Shown here: one piece after another, positions 44,350 to 55,200 of the stretch | Layout: every line of letters begins with the position of its first letter | Position numbering within the stretch: position 1 is the first letter of the stretch | NCBI RefSeq assembly: GCF_030486405.1 | Contig: NZ_CP129613.1 | Coordinates: forward strand, 62,001 to 126,000 | DNA length: 64,000 nt | From: Mycolicibacterium sp. HK-90 | GTDB taxonomy: Bacteria; Actinomycetota; Actinomycetes; Mycobacteriales; Mycobacteriaceae | Reading direction: 5' to 3' | Notes under the pieces: model-generated | Told to the model about the DNA's origin: nothing | The model's database searches: none | Seen by the model: the letters and a program-made list of their open reading frames with translations, nothing else | Program-made: the position numbers and the translations under genes

Positions 44350-44985
44350 GTGGCCCACATCGCGAGCCGAGGACCCGGAAGGCCTCCCGCAGCAAAGGCA
44401 GCGGAGACCCGTGAACGCATCGTGCGTGCCGCCCGCGAGGTTTTCAGCGAACTCGGCTACGACGCAGCTACATTCCAGGCAATCGCGATCCGGGCCGATC
44501 TCACCCGCCCGGCGATCAACCACTACTTCAGCAGCAAACGGGTTTTGTACCGCGATGTGGTGGAGCAGACCAATACGAAGGTGATCGCCGCCGGCATTGC
44601 CAAGGCCAAGGAGTCCAGCACTCTGCTGGGGCGGATTTCGGCGTTCTTCGCCGCGGTGATGGATGCGGAATCGACCGACCGTTCGGCGGCCGCGTTCCTG
44701 GTCACCTCGGTGCTGGAGGCGCAGCGGCATCCGGAGTTGGTCTCGGAGGAGCACGATGCGTTGCACAGCTCCCGGGAGTTCGTCCGGTGGGCGGTCGACG
44801 ACGCCGTCTCCCGCGGTGAGCTGACCACCGACACCGATATCCCGGCGATCGTGGAAATGCTCGTCGCAGTCATGTGGGGAATGGGCTTTTACGCTGGTTA
44901 CGTGGGTCGCCGCGATGAGGTGGCAGCCATCGTCGACAAGTTCGAACTGTTGATGGCGAACAAGCTCTGGCAGCTGCGCGATTGA
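44350..44985 (+). CDS. TetR-family regulator upstream of methyltransferases
   Basis: The product is 211 residues from a GTG start. The helix-turn-helix is at about 30-75 (AAREVFSELGYDAATF, then TRPAINHYFSSK); the C-terminal part is a helical ligand domain. An upstream ATG at 44293 is possible but would lie inside the promoter region. The downstream gap to the methyltransferase gene holds two related palindromes that could be its operators. Confidence 0.88.
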   Translation: MAHIASRGPGRPPAAKAAETRERIVRAAREVFSELGYDAATFQAIAIRADLTRPAINHYFSSKRVLYRDVVEQTNTKVIAAGIAKAKESSTLLGRISAFFAAVMDAESTDRSAAAFLVTSVLEAQRHPELVSEEHDALHSSREFVRWAVDDAVSRGELTTDTDIPAIVEMLVAVMWGMGFYAGYVGRRDEVAAIVDKFELLMANKLWQLRD

Positions 44986-45020
44986 CGCGTCGGCACCGTG
45001 AGGTCGCCCACATAGCCATA

Positions 45021-45057
45021 TAGCCTGGCTAAGTTCTTCGGTAGCATTGCCTGGCAA
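45021..45057 (+). promoter_or_regulatory. pair of related palindromes upstream of the methyltransferase gene
   Basis: TAGCC-T-GGCTA (45021-45031) and TTGCC-T-GGCAA (45047-45057) share the core GCCTGGC, and their centres are 26 bases apart. The second one ends directly before the ATG at 45058; a TAGCAT (45042-45047) between them could be the -10. Binding here would block both promoter and start codon. Confidence 0.5.
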
Positions 45058-46949
<1,892 letters not shown>

Positions 46950-46971
46950 GCGGTACCGCATACGCAAAGAA

Positions 46972-47002
46972 AAAGGGGAGCCCCGATGCGGGGCTCCCCT
47001 TT
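46972..47002. terminator. bidirectional terminator
   Basis: A perfect 13-bp stem, AAAGGGGAGCCCC with its complement, and a GATGC loop. A-rich on the left and T-rich on the right, it serves the convergent methyltransferase (+) and small secreted-peptide (-) genes. Confidence 0.92.
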
Positions 47003-47013
47003 CTGCGGCCTTG

Positions 47014-47196
47014 TCAGCCGTTCGGGCGGATGCTGGTGTGCCTCACGGTGTTGTCGACCTGCGGAACCTGCGCCTTCTGGTGCTGCTGGTGCACCCAGAT
47101 GTGGTGGTCGATCCCGGCGGAGGCCGGAGCGGCCAGTCCCAGGACGGCGGTGGCCAGGGCGCTGGCGACGACGGCGGTCAAACCCAACTTCTTCAT
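47014..47196 (-). CDS. small secreted His-rich peptide
   Basis: The 60-codon gene encodes a clear signal peptide (MKKLG start, hydrophobic 6-22) with an APASA cleavage site after residue 27. The mature peptide is only about 33 residues and holds five His plus several Gln (IDHHIWVHQQHQK region). No Cys is present. I do not recognise a family; a metal-binding or surface role is conceivable but unproven. The longer open frame upstream has no signal-peptide logic. It ends beside the shared terminator. Confidence 0.75.
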   Translation of the reverse strand: MKKLGLTAVVASALATAVLGLAAPASAGIDHHIWVHQQHQKAQVPQVDNTVRHTSIRPNG

Positions 47197-47386
47197 TCTT
47201 CTATCCCTCTGCAGTATCGCTTTCTTGACTGATTCAACTAAAGCGATACTGGAATGATTCCAATTTAAGCCGCCTCCGGTCGTGACAGTCGTCACTCGCC
47301 GACCCGGTGCGGCGACCATCAGGCAGCCGCCGTATACAAGAGGGGAGTTGAGCCGTGTTTCAGGCCCGTTATCGAGGAGGAATCCC

Positions 47387-48250
47387 ATGCCAGGAGTGCA
47401 GGACCGCGTCGTCGTCGTCACCGGAGCCGGTGGAGGTCTGGGCCGCGAATACGCCCTGACGCTCGCCCGTGAGGGCGCCAGCGTCGTCGTCAACGACCTG
47501 GGCGGCGCCCGCGACGGCACCGGCGCCGGCCACAACATGGCCGACGAGGTCGTCAACGAGATCAAGGCCGCCGGCGGACGCGCGGTCGCCAACTACGACT
47601 CCGTCGCCGAGCCCGAGGGTGCCGAGAACATCATCAAGACCGCCATCGACGAGTTCGGCAAGGTCGACGGTGTGGTGTCCAACGCCGGCATCCTGCGCGA
47701 CGGCACCTTCCACAAGATGACCTTCGAGCAGTGGGATGCGGTGCTGAAGGTGCACCTCTACGGCGGCTACAACGTCATCCGCGCCGCCTGGCCGCACTTC
47801 CGCGAGCAGAGCTTCGGCCGTGTCGTCGTCGCCACCTCCACCAGCGGCCTGTTCGGCAACTTCGGTCAGGCCAACTACGGTGCCGCCAAGCTCGGTCTGG
47901 TCGGTCTGATCAACACGTTGGCCCAGGAAGGCGCCAAGTACAACATCAAGACCAACGCGGTCGCCCCGATCGCGGCCACCCGCATGACGCAGGACATCCT
48001 GCCGCCCGAGGTGTTCGAGAAGCTCACCCCCGAGTACGTCGCCCCGGTCGTGGCCTACCTGATGACCGAGGAACTGCCCGACACCGACTCGGTGTTCATC
48101 GTCGGCGGCGGCAAGGTGCAGCGCACCGCCCTGTTCCAGAACGAGGGCATCACCTTCTCCGAGGTGCCCTCGGTCGACGACATCGCCGCCAAGTGGGGCG
48201 AGATCACCGATCTGTCCGCCGCTCAGCAGGCCAGCTTCAAGCTGGGCTAG
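47387..48250 (+). CDS. short-chain dehydrogenase, (3R)-hydroxyacyl-CoA dehydrogenase-like
   Basis: The product is 287 residues of the SDR fold. It has TGAGGGLG at 12-19, NAG at 99-101, catalytic Ser151/153 region, and Tyr164 and Lys168 in ANYGAAKLG. The VVVNDLGG block (33-40) and overall pattern match the dehydrogenase part of multifunctional enzyme 2, pointing to hydroxyacyl-CoA oxidation in lipid or sterol breakdown. GAGGAGG precedes the ATG. An upstream open frame was rejected. It is followed 5 bases later by a quinone oxidoreductase gene. Confidence 0.9.
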   Translation: MPGVQDRVVVVTGAGGGLGREYALTLAREGASVVVNDLGGARDGTGAGHNMADEVVNEIKAAGGRAVANYDSVAEPEGAENIIKTAIDEFGKVDGVVSNAGILRDGTFHKMTFEQWDAVLKVHLYGGYNVIRAAWPHFREQSFGRVVVATSTSGLFGNFGQANYGAAKLGLVGLINTLAQEGAKYNIKTNAVAPIAATRMTQDILPPEVFEKLTPEYVAPVVAYLMTEELPDTDSVFIVGGGKVQRTALFQNEGITFSEVPSVDDIAAKWGEITDLSAAQQASFKLG

Positions 48251-48255
48251 AACAG

Positions 48256-49224
48256 GTGAAAGCGCTTGTAGCGCAGGCACTTACCGGTACTTCCGGGCTG
48301 GCGTACGCCGAGGTGGATGCTCCCGTGTCGAACGACATGGTGATCATCGACGTCGGCGCCGCCGGCGTCTGCTTCCCCGATCTGCTGCTGTTGCGTGGCG
48401 AGTACCAGCTGCGGCTGGAACCGCCGTTCACTCCCGGCATGGAGGTGGCCGGCACTGTGCGCTCGGCCCCCGACGGCTCTGGATTCACCCCGGGGCAGCG
48501 GGTTTCGGCGATGACCATGCTGGGCGGCTACGCCGAGCAGGTGGCGGCCCTGCCCGCCAACGTGATCCCGACCGCTGACGGGCTCGACGACGGCCAGGCG
48601 GCCTCGCTGCTCGGCAACTACTACACGATGCAGTTCGCCCTGGCTCGCCGTGGCGGGTTGGTGGCGGGGGAGACCGTTCTGGTGCTCGGCTCGGCCGGCG
48701 GCATCGGCACCGCGTCGATCCAGCTGGCCAAGGCGATGGGCGCCAAGGTGATCGCGATGGTGCACCGGTCCGGTGCCGAGGAGTTCGTGTCAGGACTGGG
48801 CGCCGACGTGGTGCTGCCGCTGACCGACGGCTGGCGTCAGGCCGTGATGGACGCCACCGACGGCCAAGGGGTCGACCTGATCGTCGATCCGATCGGTGGC
48901 GAGGCCTTCGACGACGCCATCCGCGTGCTGGCACCCGAAGGCCGGCTGCTGGTGATCGGGTTCGCCGCCGGCAGCGGGATTCCCACCGTCAAGGTCAACC
49001 GGCTGTTGCTGCGCAATGTCAGCGTGGTCGGTGTCGGGTGGGGCGAGTTTGTGCGTCGGCACCCGGAAGCCCAGGCACAGGTCGGGGCCGAGCTGACGAA
49101 GTTGGTGGCCGCGGGCCTGCGTCCGCCGCCGCCGGTGCGGTACCCGCTGTCCGAGGGCGCCGCCGCACTCGATGCGCTGGCCGGTGGGCAGGTGCGCGGG
49201 AAGCTCGTCCTGGAGCCCGGCTGA
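48256..49224 (+). CDS. NADPH:quinone oxidoreductase-family (zinc-free MDR) protein
   Basis: The product is 322 residues from a GTG start. The GroES-like N-terminal half contains FPDLLLLRGEYQ and PGMEVAGTV typical of quinone oxidoreductase-type MDR proteins. The Rossmann half has LGSAGGIGTASIQLAK near 150-165 and VDPIGGEAFDDAIR near 215. Zinc ligands are absent. It reduces an enone or quinone with NADPH; the substrate is unknown. Operon-like with the SDR gene. Confidence 0.9.
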   Translation: MKALVAQALTGTSGLAYAEVDAPVSNDMVIIDVGAAGVCFPDLLLLRGEYQLRLEPPFTPGMEVAGTVRSAPDGSGFTPGQRVSAMTMLGGYAEQVAALPANVIPTADGLDDGQAASLLGNYYTMQFALARRGGLVAGETVLVLGSAGGIGTASIQLAKAMGAKVIAMVHRSGAEEFVSGLGADVVLPLTDGWRQAVMDATDGQGVDLIVDPIGGEAFDDAIRVLAPEGRLLVIGFAAGSGIPTVKVNRLLLRNVSVVGVGWGEFVRRHPEAQAQVGAELTKLVAAGLRPPPPVRYPLSEGAAALDALAGGQVRGKLVLEPG

Positions 49225-49252
49225 TGAGCGCTCGCGCGAAGAACGTCCCATA

Positions 49253-49948
49253 GTGCGGGCCCTGGCATTCGATGTGTTCGGGACCGTCGTCGACTGGCGG
49301 TCCAGCATCGTCGCCGAGCTGGAGGCCTTCGGTGAAAGCCTTGGGCTGCACCGGGATTGGCCGGACTTCGCCGACCGCTGGCGGGCCGGCTATGCCCCGG
49401 CGATGGACCGGGTGCGCCGCGGCGAGCTGCGGTGGACCAGGATCGACGATCTGCATCGCGCGATCCTGGTCGAGCTGCTCGACACCGCGGGCATCCGGGC
49501 CACCGAGTCCGAGATCGACGAGCTGAACCGGGCCTGGCACCGGCTCGATCCGTGGCCGGATTCGGTGGCCGGGCTGACCCGCCTCAAGAGCCGTTATCTC
49601 GTCACGACGCTGTCCAACGGCAACCTCTCACTGCTGACCAACATGGCCAAGCGTGCGGGGCTGCCGTGGGACTGCGTGATCTCGGCCGAACTGTTCCGGC
49701 ACTACAAACCCGACCCGGAGGCATATCTGGGCTGCGCCGACCTGCTGGACATCCCACCCGCGGAGTTGATGTTGGTGGCGGCCCATCCCTCGGATCTGCG
49801 GGCGGCCCGGGCGGCCGGTCTCGGGACGGCCTACGTGGCGCGGCCCCTGGAGTTCGGGCCGGGCCATGTGCCGCACGATGTATCCGACGATCACTTCGAC
49901 ATCACCGCGACGGATTTTGTCGACCTCGCCGACCAACTCGGTGCGTAG
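49253..49948 (+). CDS. haloacid dehalogenase, type II-like
   Basis: The product is 231 residues of the HAD superfamily with the nucleophile Asp in FDVFGTVVDW (residue 7), motif II Thr/Ser in TTLSNGN near 120, Lys in HYKPDPEAY near 150 and acidic residues near 175. Motif and length match L-2-haloacid dehalogenases; other small substrates are possible. Start GTG 49253 is chosen because nothing upstream in frame gives the HAD N-terminus. Confidence 0.85.
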   Translation: MRALAFDVFGTVVDWRSSIVAELEAFGESLGLHRDWPDFADRWRAGYAPAMDRVRRGELRWTRIDDLHRAILVELLDTAGIRATESEIDELNRAWHRLDPWPDSVAGLTRLKSRYLVTTLSNGNLSLLTNMAKRAGLPWDCVISAELFRHYKPDPEAYLGCADLLDIPPAELMLVAAHPSDLRAARAAGLGTAYVARPLEFGPGHVPHDVSDDHFDITATDFVDLADQLGA

Positions 49949-49957
49949 CGTAGAGGT

Positions 49958-50683
49958 GTGGACACCGCATCGAATCAGGCGCTGCGCAAGGCACTGGACC
50001 TGCTCGCCGATCCACCTGCCGATCCCGATGTGAGTCGGGGCTATCTGGACCTGTTGGGTGACGGCAGTGGCACCCCGAAAAACTCGGGTTTCATCCAGAA
50101 GGCGTGGGCCTCGCCGGTCGGCTCGATGCTGTACGACCACGCCCAACTACTGAATCGTCGCGTGCTGGCCGCGTCGCGGCCACCCATCGACTGGCTCGAG
50201 ATACCGGCCGGCGGCGTGGCTTTGGATGTCGGCAGTGGCCCCGGCAACATCACGTCAGCGCTGGCCCGCGCGGCCGGCCTGGACGGCCTGGCCCTGGGCG
50301 TCGACATCTCCGAACCGATGCTGGAGCGGGCGGTCAAGGCAGAGGCCTCCCGTCAGGTCGGCTTCGTGCGGGCCGATGCCCAGCGGCTGCCGTTCCGGGA
50401 TGAGACGTTCGATGCGGTGGTCTCCCTGGCGGTGCTGCAGTTGATCCCCGATCCCGTCATCGCACTGTCCGAGATGGTGCGGGTGTTGCGGCCGCAGCGC
50501 CGGATCGCGGTCATGATCCCCACCGTCGGAAGCGCGCCCGGAACGCGGCTGCTGTCCCGGGGTGGCGCGCGGATCTTCGGCGAGGACGAGGTGGGCGACA
50601 TCTTCGAGAACCTGGGCCTCATCGGTGTGCGGACCAAGACGACCATGGGTGTCGTCCAGTGGGTGCGCGGGCAGAAACCGTGA
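49958..50683 (+). CDS. class I SAM-dependent methyltransferase
   Basis: The product is 241 residues with the SAM-binding motif I LDVGSGPGNIT near 89-99, an acidic motif (GVDISEPM) near 115 and post-motif FDAVVSLAVLQLIPDP. The fold is UbiE/ArsM-like; the substrate is unknown. GTG start. It overlaps the next gene by 4 bases (GTGA), and lies 9 bases after the dehalogenase gene. Confidence 0.88.
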   Translation: MDTASNQALRKALDLLADPPADPDVSRGYLDLLGDGSGTPKNSGFIQKAWASPVGSMLYDHAQLLNRRVLAASRPPIDWLEIPAGGVALDVGSGPGNITSALARAAGLDGLALGVDISEPMLERAVKAEASRQVGFVRADAQRLPFRDETFDAVVSLAVLQLIPDPVIALSEMVRVLRPQRRIAVMIPTVGSAPGTRLLSRGGARIFGEDEVGDIFENLGLIGVRTKTTMGVVQWVRGQKP

Positions 50684-51168
50684 GCACACTCGGGATCGTT
50701 CTCGTCGCATTGGTGATCGCCATCGGCCTGGTCGGAATCGTGCTGCCGGTCCTGCCCGGCGGAGGGTTGTTGGTGATCGCGGCGATCGCGGTGTGGGCGA
50801 TCGTCGAGAGCACCACCGTGTCGTGGGTGACGCTCGGGGTGGCGGCAGTGTTCGTGGTGACCGCCGAGGTGATCAAGTACGTGTGGCCGGTGCGGCGCAT
50901 GCGGGCCGCCGAGGTCGGCGTCTGGAGCCTGGTGGCCGGTGGAGTGCTCGGGGTGATCGGCTTCTTCGTCATCCCGGTGATCGGGCTGGTCATCGGATTC
51001 GTCGCCGGTGTGTACCTGGCCGAGCTGGCCGCACGTCACGACTACCGGCGGGCCTGGGCGTCAACTGTCCACGCGCTCAAGGGAGTTGCGCTGTCGGTGG
51101 GCGTCGAGCTGACCGGTGCGCTGCTGGCGACCATCGCCTGGGTGGCGGGCCTGGTGATCACCGCGTGA
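50680..51168 (+). CDS. DUF456-family membrane protein
   Basis: The product is 162 residues with about five hydrophobic helices, including the GIVLPVLPGG motif near residue 16 and the GLVIGFVAGVYLAEL block near 105-120 characteristic of DUF456. Function unknown. The GTG start overlaps the methyltransferase stop, and its own stop overlaps the YceI GTG, so the three are translationally coupled. Confidence 0.88.
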   Translation: MSTLGIVLVALVIAIGLVGIVLPVLPGGGLLVIAAIAVWAIVESTTVSWVTLGVAAVFVVTAEVIKYVWPVRRMRAAEVGVWSLVAGGVLGVIGFFVIPVIGLVIGFVAGVYLAELAARHDYRRAWASTVHALKGVALSVGVELTGALLATIAWVAGLVITA

Positions 51169-51710
51169 CGCCGTGGCACCTGGGCCCCGACGCGGGGGAG
51201 TTGCTGCTGCACACCGGTGTCACGGGCAGCGCGGCGCGCATGGGGCACCGGTTGACCATCGCGATGCGTTCCTGGCAGGCGACGGTGGCCTGGGAGGAGG
51301 ACCGGCCCTCCGCGGTGGAGGTGACGGTCGACCTCGACTCCCTGGAGGTGCTGCGCGGTGAGGGTGGGATGACGCCGCTGTCCGGCGCCGAGAAGGTGCT
51401 GGTGCGCACCAATGCGTTGAAGACGTTGCGCGCGAAGCGATTTCCCCAGGCGGTGTTCCGATCTACCGACATCGCACGTGATGACGACGCCTATCGGATC
51501 GTCGGGGATCTGGAGATCGCCGGTCACCGCGCCGCCCAGACCGTCGAGGTCCGGGTCGAGGCGGAGGACCCCTGGCGGGTCAGCGGCCAGGCGCAGGTGC
51601 GGCACGGCGATTTCGGTATCAAGCAGTACTCGATGCTGATGGGCGCGATGAAAGTGGCCGACGAGGTGCGCGTGACGTTTGCTGCGACCGTGGCGCACGA
51701 TGCCGGCTAG
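51165..51710 (+). CDS. YceI-family protein
   Basis: The product is 181 residues with the YceI lipocalin-like beta-barrel pattern: TGSAARMGHRLTI near the N-terminus, VTVDLDSLEVLRG, then FPQAVFRSTDI and DFGIKQYSMLMGAMKVADEV at the end. YceI proteins bind long-chain isoprenoid or lipid ligands. No signal peptide is visible, so this one is probably cytosolic. GTGA overlap with the DUF456 gene. Confidence 0.87.
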   Translation: MTPWHLGPDAGELLLHTGVTGSAARMGHRLTIAMRSWQATVAWEEDRPSAVEVTVDLDSLEVLRGEGGMTPLSGAEKVLVRTNALKTLRAKRFPQAVFRSTDIARDDDAYRIVGDLEIAGHRAAQTVEVRVEAEDPWRVSGQAQVRHGDFGIKQYSMLMGAMKVADEVRVTFAATVAHDAG

Positions 51711-51839
51711 GCCGGTGAAACCTGTTGGGGCATAGCCTTCCGCGACTGTCTGCGTGAAACTTCCGGCAGGTTGGATTACCGCGTGTAGAACACCTGGCGA
51801 CGGGGTACTTGCTGTTCGGTGAACGTGAGGAGTCCTATC

Positions 51840-52292
51840 GTGAACATCGTCTCAGGTGCCGTGCAGGCAGTCACCCGCACCGCAGACGCCACCACCGCCG
51901 CCGCGGGTGCGGTCGGCGGCGCGGCAGTCAACGGTGTGGTCGGGGGAATCAAGGGGGTCGGTGCCGGGATTCGCAGCGGGGTGAGTCAGGGCAGCCGATC
52001 ACCGGCGGCGGCCGCGCTGACCCTCGCCGCGGTGGGCGCGGTGGGCCTCGTCGAGTGGCCGGTGTTGTTGGCCACCGGCGGCGCGGCGCTGGTGGTACAC
52101 GAGCTGAATCAGCGCATGGGCGACGGCCGGGCCGCGGAATCGCCCGGTACGGCGTCAACACCCAAGCGATCACCGGCGAAGCGGTCACCGACCAAGCGGC
52201 CCTCGACCCGTTCCTCGACAACCAGGGCCGCCAAGGGCTCGAGCCGCCGGTCGTCGGCTCGTCGTACCGGTGCGGCCTCTCGGGCTAAGTGA
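51840..52292 (+). CDS. small protein with membrane-like segment and basic tail, ctpH partner
   Basis: The product is 150 residues. A Gly/Ala/Val-rich N-terminal part (1-55) leads to a hydrophobic stretch (about 57-88, with VGLVEWPVLLATGGAALVV) and a C-terminal tail of about 45 residues rich in Lys, Arg, Ser and Pro (repeated SPAKR/SPTKR units). From memory it corresponds to the small gene beside ctpH in M. tuberculosis (Rv0426c region). RBS GAGGAG at 7 bases supports the GTG at 51840. It overlaps ctpH by 4 bases (GTGA). Confidence 0.78.
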   Translation: MNIVSGAVQAVTRTADATTAAAGAVGGAAVNGVVGGIKGVGAGIRSGVSQGSRSPAAAALTLAAVGAVGLVEWPVLLATGGAALVVHELNQRMGDGRAAESPGTASTPKRSPAKRSPTKRPSTRSSTTRAAKGSSRRSSARRTGAASRAK

Positions 52293-55200
52293 TCGGCGCC
52301 CTCGGCCGGATGGTCCACGGCGCGGCCGAGCTGGCCGCGGCGCCGCTCGGGCAGTTCGCCTCACCCGTGCAGACGGTTCTGGCGGCGGCTACGGAAATGG
52401 TGGGCGGCGCCCCGACTCGCCGAAGCTGGCGCGGCAACGGCCGGTGCTGGATCGAGGTGCGCGGCCTACAGACGGACGACGGCCGCCGAATCGGGACCAG
52501 GGTGCTGCGCGAGATCCGGAAACAGGCCGGCGTCCGCGCGGCCCAGCTGAACTACCCGCTGTCCCGGGTGATCGTCGAGGTCGACGACACCGATCCCGAT
52601 GCGGCTGATCTGCCCGCGCTGTGTGAGGCGGTGTCCACGGCCGAAGCCGCGGCCCCGCTCCCGGACCGTGCGCCGCGGCCGACCGATCTGCCGGGTGACG
52701 GAATTCTGTTCGCCCTCAAGGGCGTCGCCGCGGCGGCCAACGGCATCGGCGTCGGCGTCGCGACGGTGGGCCGCACGCTGATGTTGCCTCGGCTGCCGGT
52801 CGGCCTGATGGCCGCCGTCACTGCCGTCGACTACCAGCCGAAGGTGCGGGCCCTGGTCGAGGACCGGCTCGGGCCGCAGGCGGCCGACGCCGCGCTGAGC
52901 CTCGGTGCCGCCACGGTCTACGCGCTCACCCAGGCTCCGGCGGCGGTCGCCGTCGAATTCCTTCGGCACCTCTCCCAGCTCGCCGAGGTCTCCGCCGCCG
53001 CCAAGGCCTGGCAGGTCCACGAACCCAGGCTCGCGGCCCAGGCCGAGTGCACGACCAATCCGCCGGTCACGCCCCGTCCGTGCGCGCTGCCCGACGGGGT
53101 GGTGGAACGGCATGCCGAGCGGTGCGGGCGGGCACAGGCCGTGGCCGCGGCCTCGATCGGCGTGCTGACCCGTCAGGTCGGCACGGCCGCCACGGCTGCC
53201 GTCGTCACCGCGCCCAAGGCGGCCCGCAACTCTCGTGAGGCATTCGCCAGCACGCTGGGACGTGGCGTGGCCGAACGTTTCGGAGTCCTACCGCTGCAGC
53301 CCGGCGCGTTACGGCTGCTCGACCGGGTGGACGCCGTCGTGGTCGACCCTCGCGTGCTGGTCACCGACGAGTTGCGGGTGGGCCAGTTTCGCGATGTGGC
53401 CGAATCCGACCGCGCCGAGGTGTGGCAGTGGGCCCGGGCTCAGCTCGAGGCCGGTGCCTTGACGGTGGGCTGGCACCGCGTGGCACCGGAAGCTGCCGGG
53501 ACCGCGCGAAACGGGAAGACCCGCGGGCGGGTACTGGTGCGCAACAGCAACGACCCGCTGGCCCACAACGTATTGGCCGAGATCCGTCGGGCGGGCGCGC
53601 AAGCGGTCTCCCTCGACATCGACCAGCTCGGTGACCTGAGATCGTCGTTCGACGATCTCTATCAGGTCGACGACAACATGGATTCGGCATTGGCGGGTGC
53701 CGTCGACTCGCTGCAGCGGGACGGGCGCACCGTGGCGGTGCTGTCGGCGGACGCGGTCCGGGCGCTCGGTGCCGCTGATCTCGCCGTCGGGGTACTGCGC
53801 CCCGGCGCGGAGGCCGGCATGCCGTGGCACGCCGATGTCCTCACCGGCGACCTGGCTTCGGCATGGCGGCTGCTACACGCCATGCCTGCCGCCCGACGGG
53901 CCAGCGAGCGGGGTGTGGAGCTGGCGACCGGCAGCACGCTGCTCGGGGCTCTGCTGATGGTTCCCGGCGTTCGCGGCCGCGGTCCGGGCCCGGTGACCGC
54001 CGGTGCCGCCGCGGGGCTGGTCTCGGGATACTGGCTGGCACACCGGGCGCTGCTGGATCCGGCGCCGAAGGCGACCGCCGTCGAGGACTGGCATGCCATG
54101 ACGCCCGAGCAGGTGCGGGCGCGGTTGGCCGAACTGGCTGAGTCGGCCGAGGATTCGGCCCCCGAGCCCCGGGACGTGCCATGGCACCGGAACCTGATGC
54201 CCCGTCAACTCGGTGAACTGGCCACCGCGCTGCGTGGGGAGCTGTCCGATCCGCTCACCCCGGTGCTTGCCGTGGGCTCCGCCGCGAGCGCGATGCTCGG
54301 TTCTCCGGTGGACGCGGTACTGGTCGGATCGGTGCTGACCGGCAACGCCATATTGGCTGCCACGCAACAGGTTCGGGCCGAGCGGTTGCTGCGCCGTCTG
54401 CTGGCTGTGCAGGATCCGCCGGCCCGCCGCGTCGTGGGCCGCGGCGATGGCGATGATCTTGAGAGCGTGGCCGCGGGGCGGCTGCGTCCCGGCGATGTCA
54501 TCGAGGTGCGCCCCGGCGAGGTGGTGCCGGCCGATGCCCGGATCCTGGAGGCGCTCGACGCCGAGGCCGATGAAGCCGCGCTCACCGGCGAGTCGTTGCC
54601 GGTGCCCAAACAGGTTGCCGCCACCCCCGGTGCTGTGCTGGCCGAACGGCACTGCATGCTTTATGCCACAACGACTTTGGTGGCAGGAACCGCACGGGCG
54701 GTGGTGACCGAGGTGGGCGATGCGACACAGGCCCGGCGTGCCGCGGACCTCGGGCCCGATGCCGGTCCGACGGTCGGTCTGCAGGCACAGCTGCGCGAAC
54801 TCACCAACCGTGCCGTGCCCTACAGCCTGGCCGGCGGAGCCTTGGTCAGCGGGCTGGGCCTGCTGCGGAATCTGCCCCTGCGCAGTGCGGTGGCCAGCGG
54901 CGTCGCGGTGGCCGTGGCCGCCGTACCCGAGGGGTTGCCGCTGGTCGCGACGCTGGCCCAGCAGGCCTCGGCACGGCGGCTGACCCGGGCCGGGGCGCTG
55001 GTGCGCAGCCCACGCTCGGTGGAGGCACTCGGCCGGGTGGACGTGGTGTGCTTCGACAAGACCGGCACCCTCAGCGAGAACCGGCTGCGGGTGTCGCAGG
55101 TCCGCACCGTGGGCAGTGGTGCCTCCGAGCCGCAGGTGCTCGACTGCGCCGCCCGTGCCACCCCGCCGAAGAACGGGACGCACTACGAGCACGCCACGGA

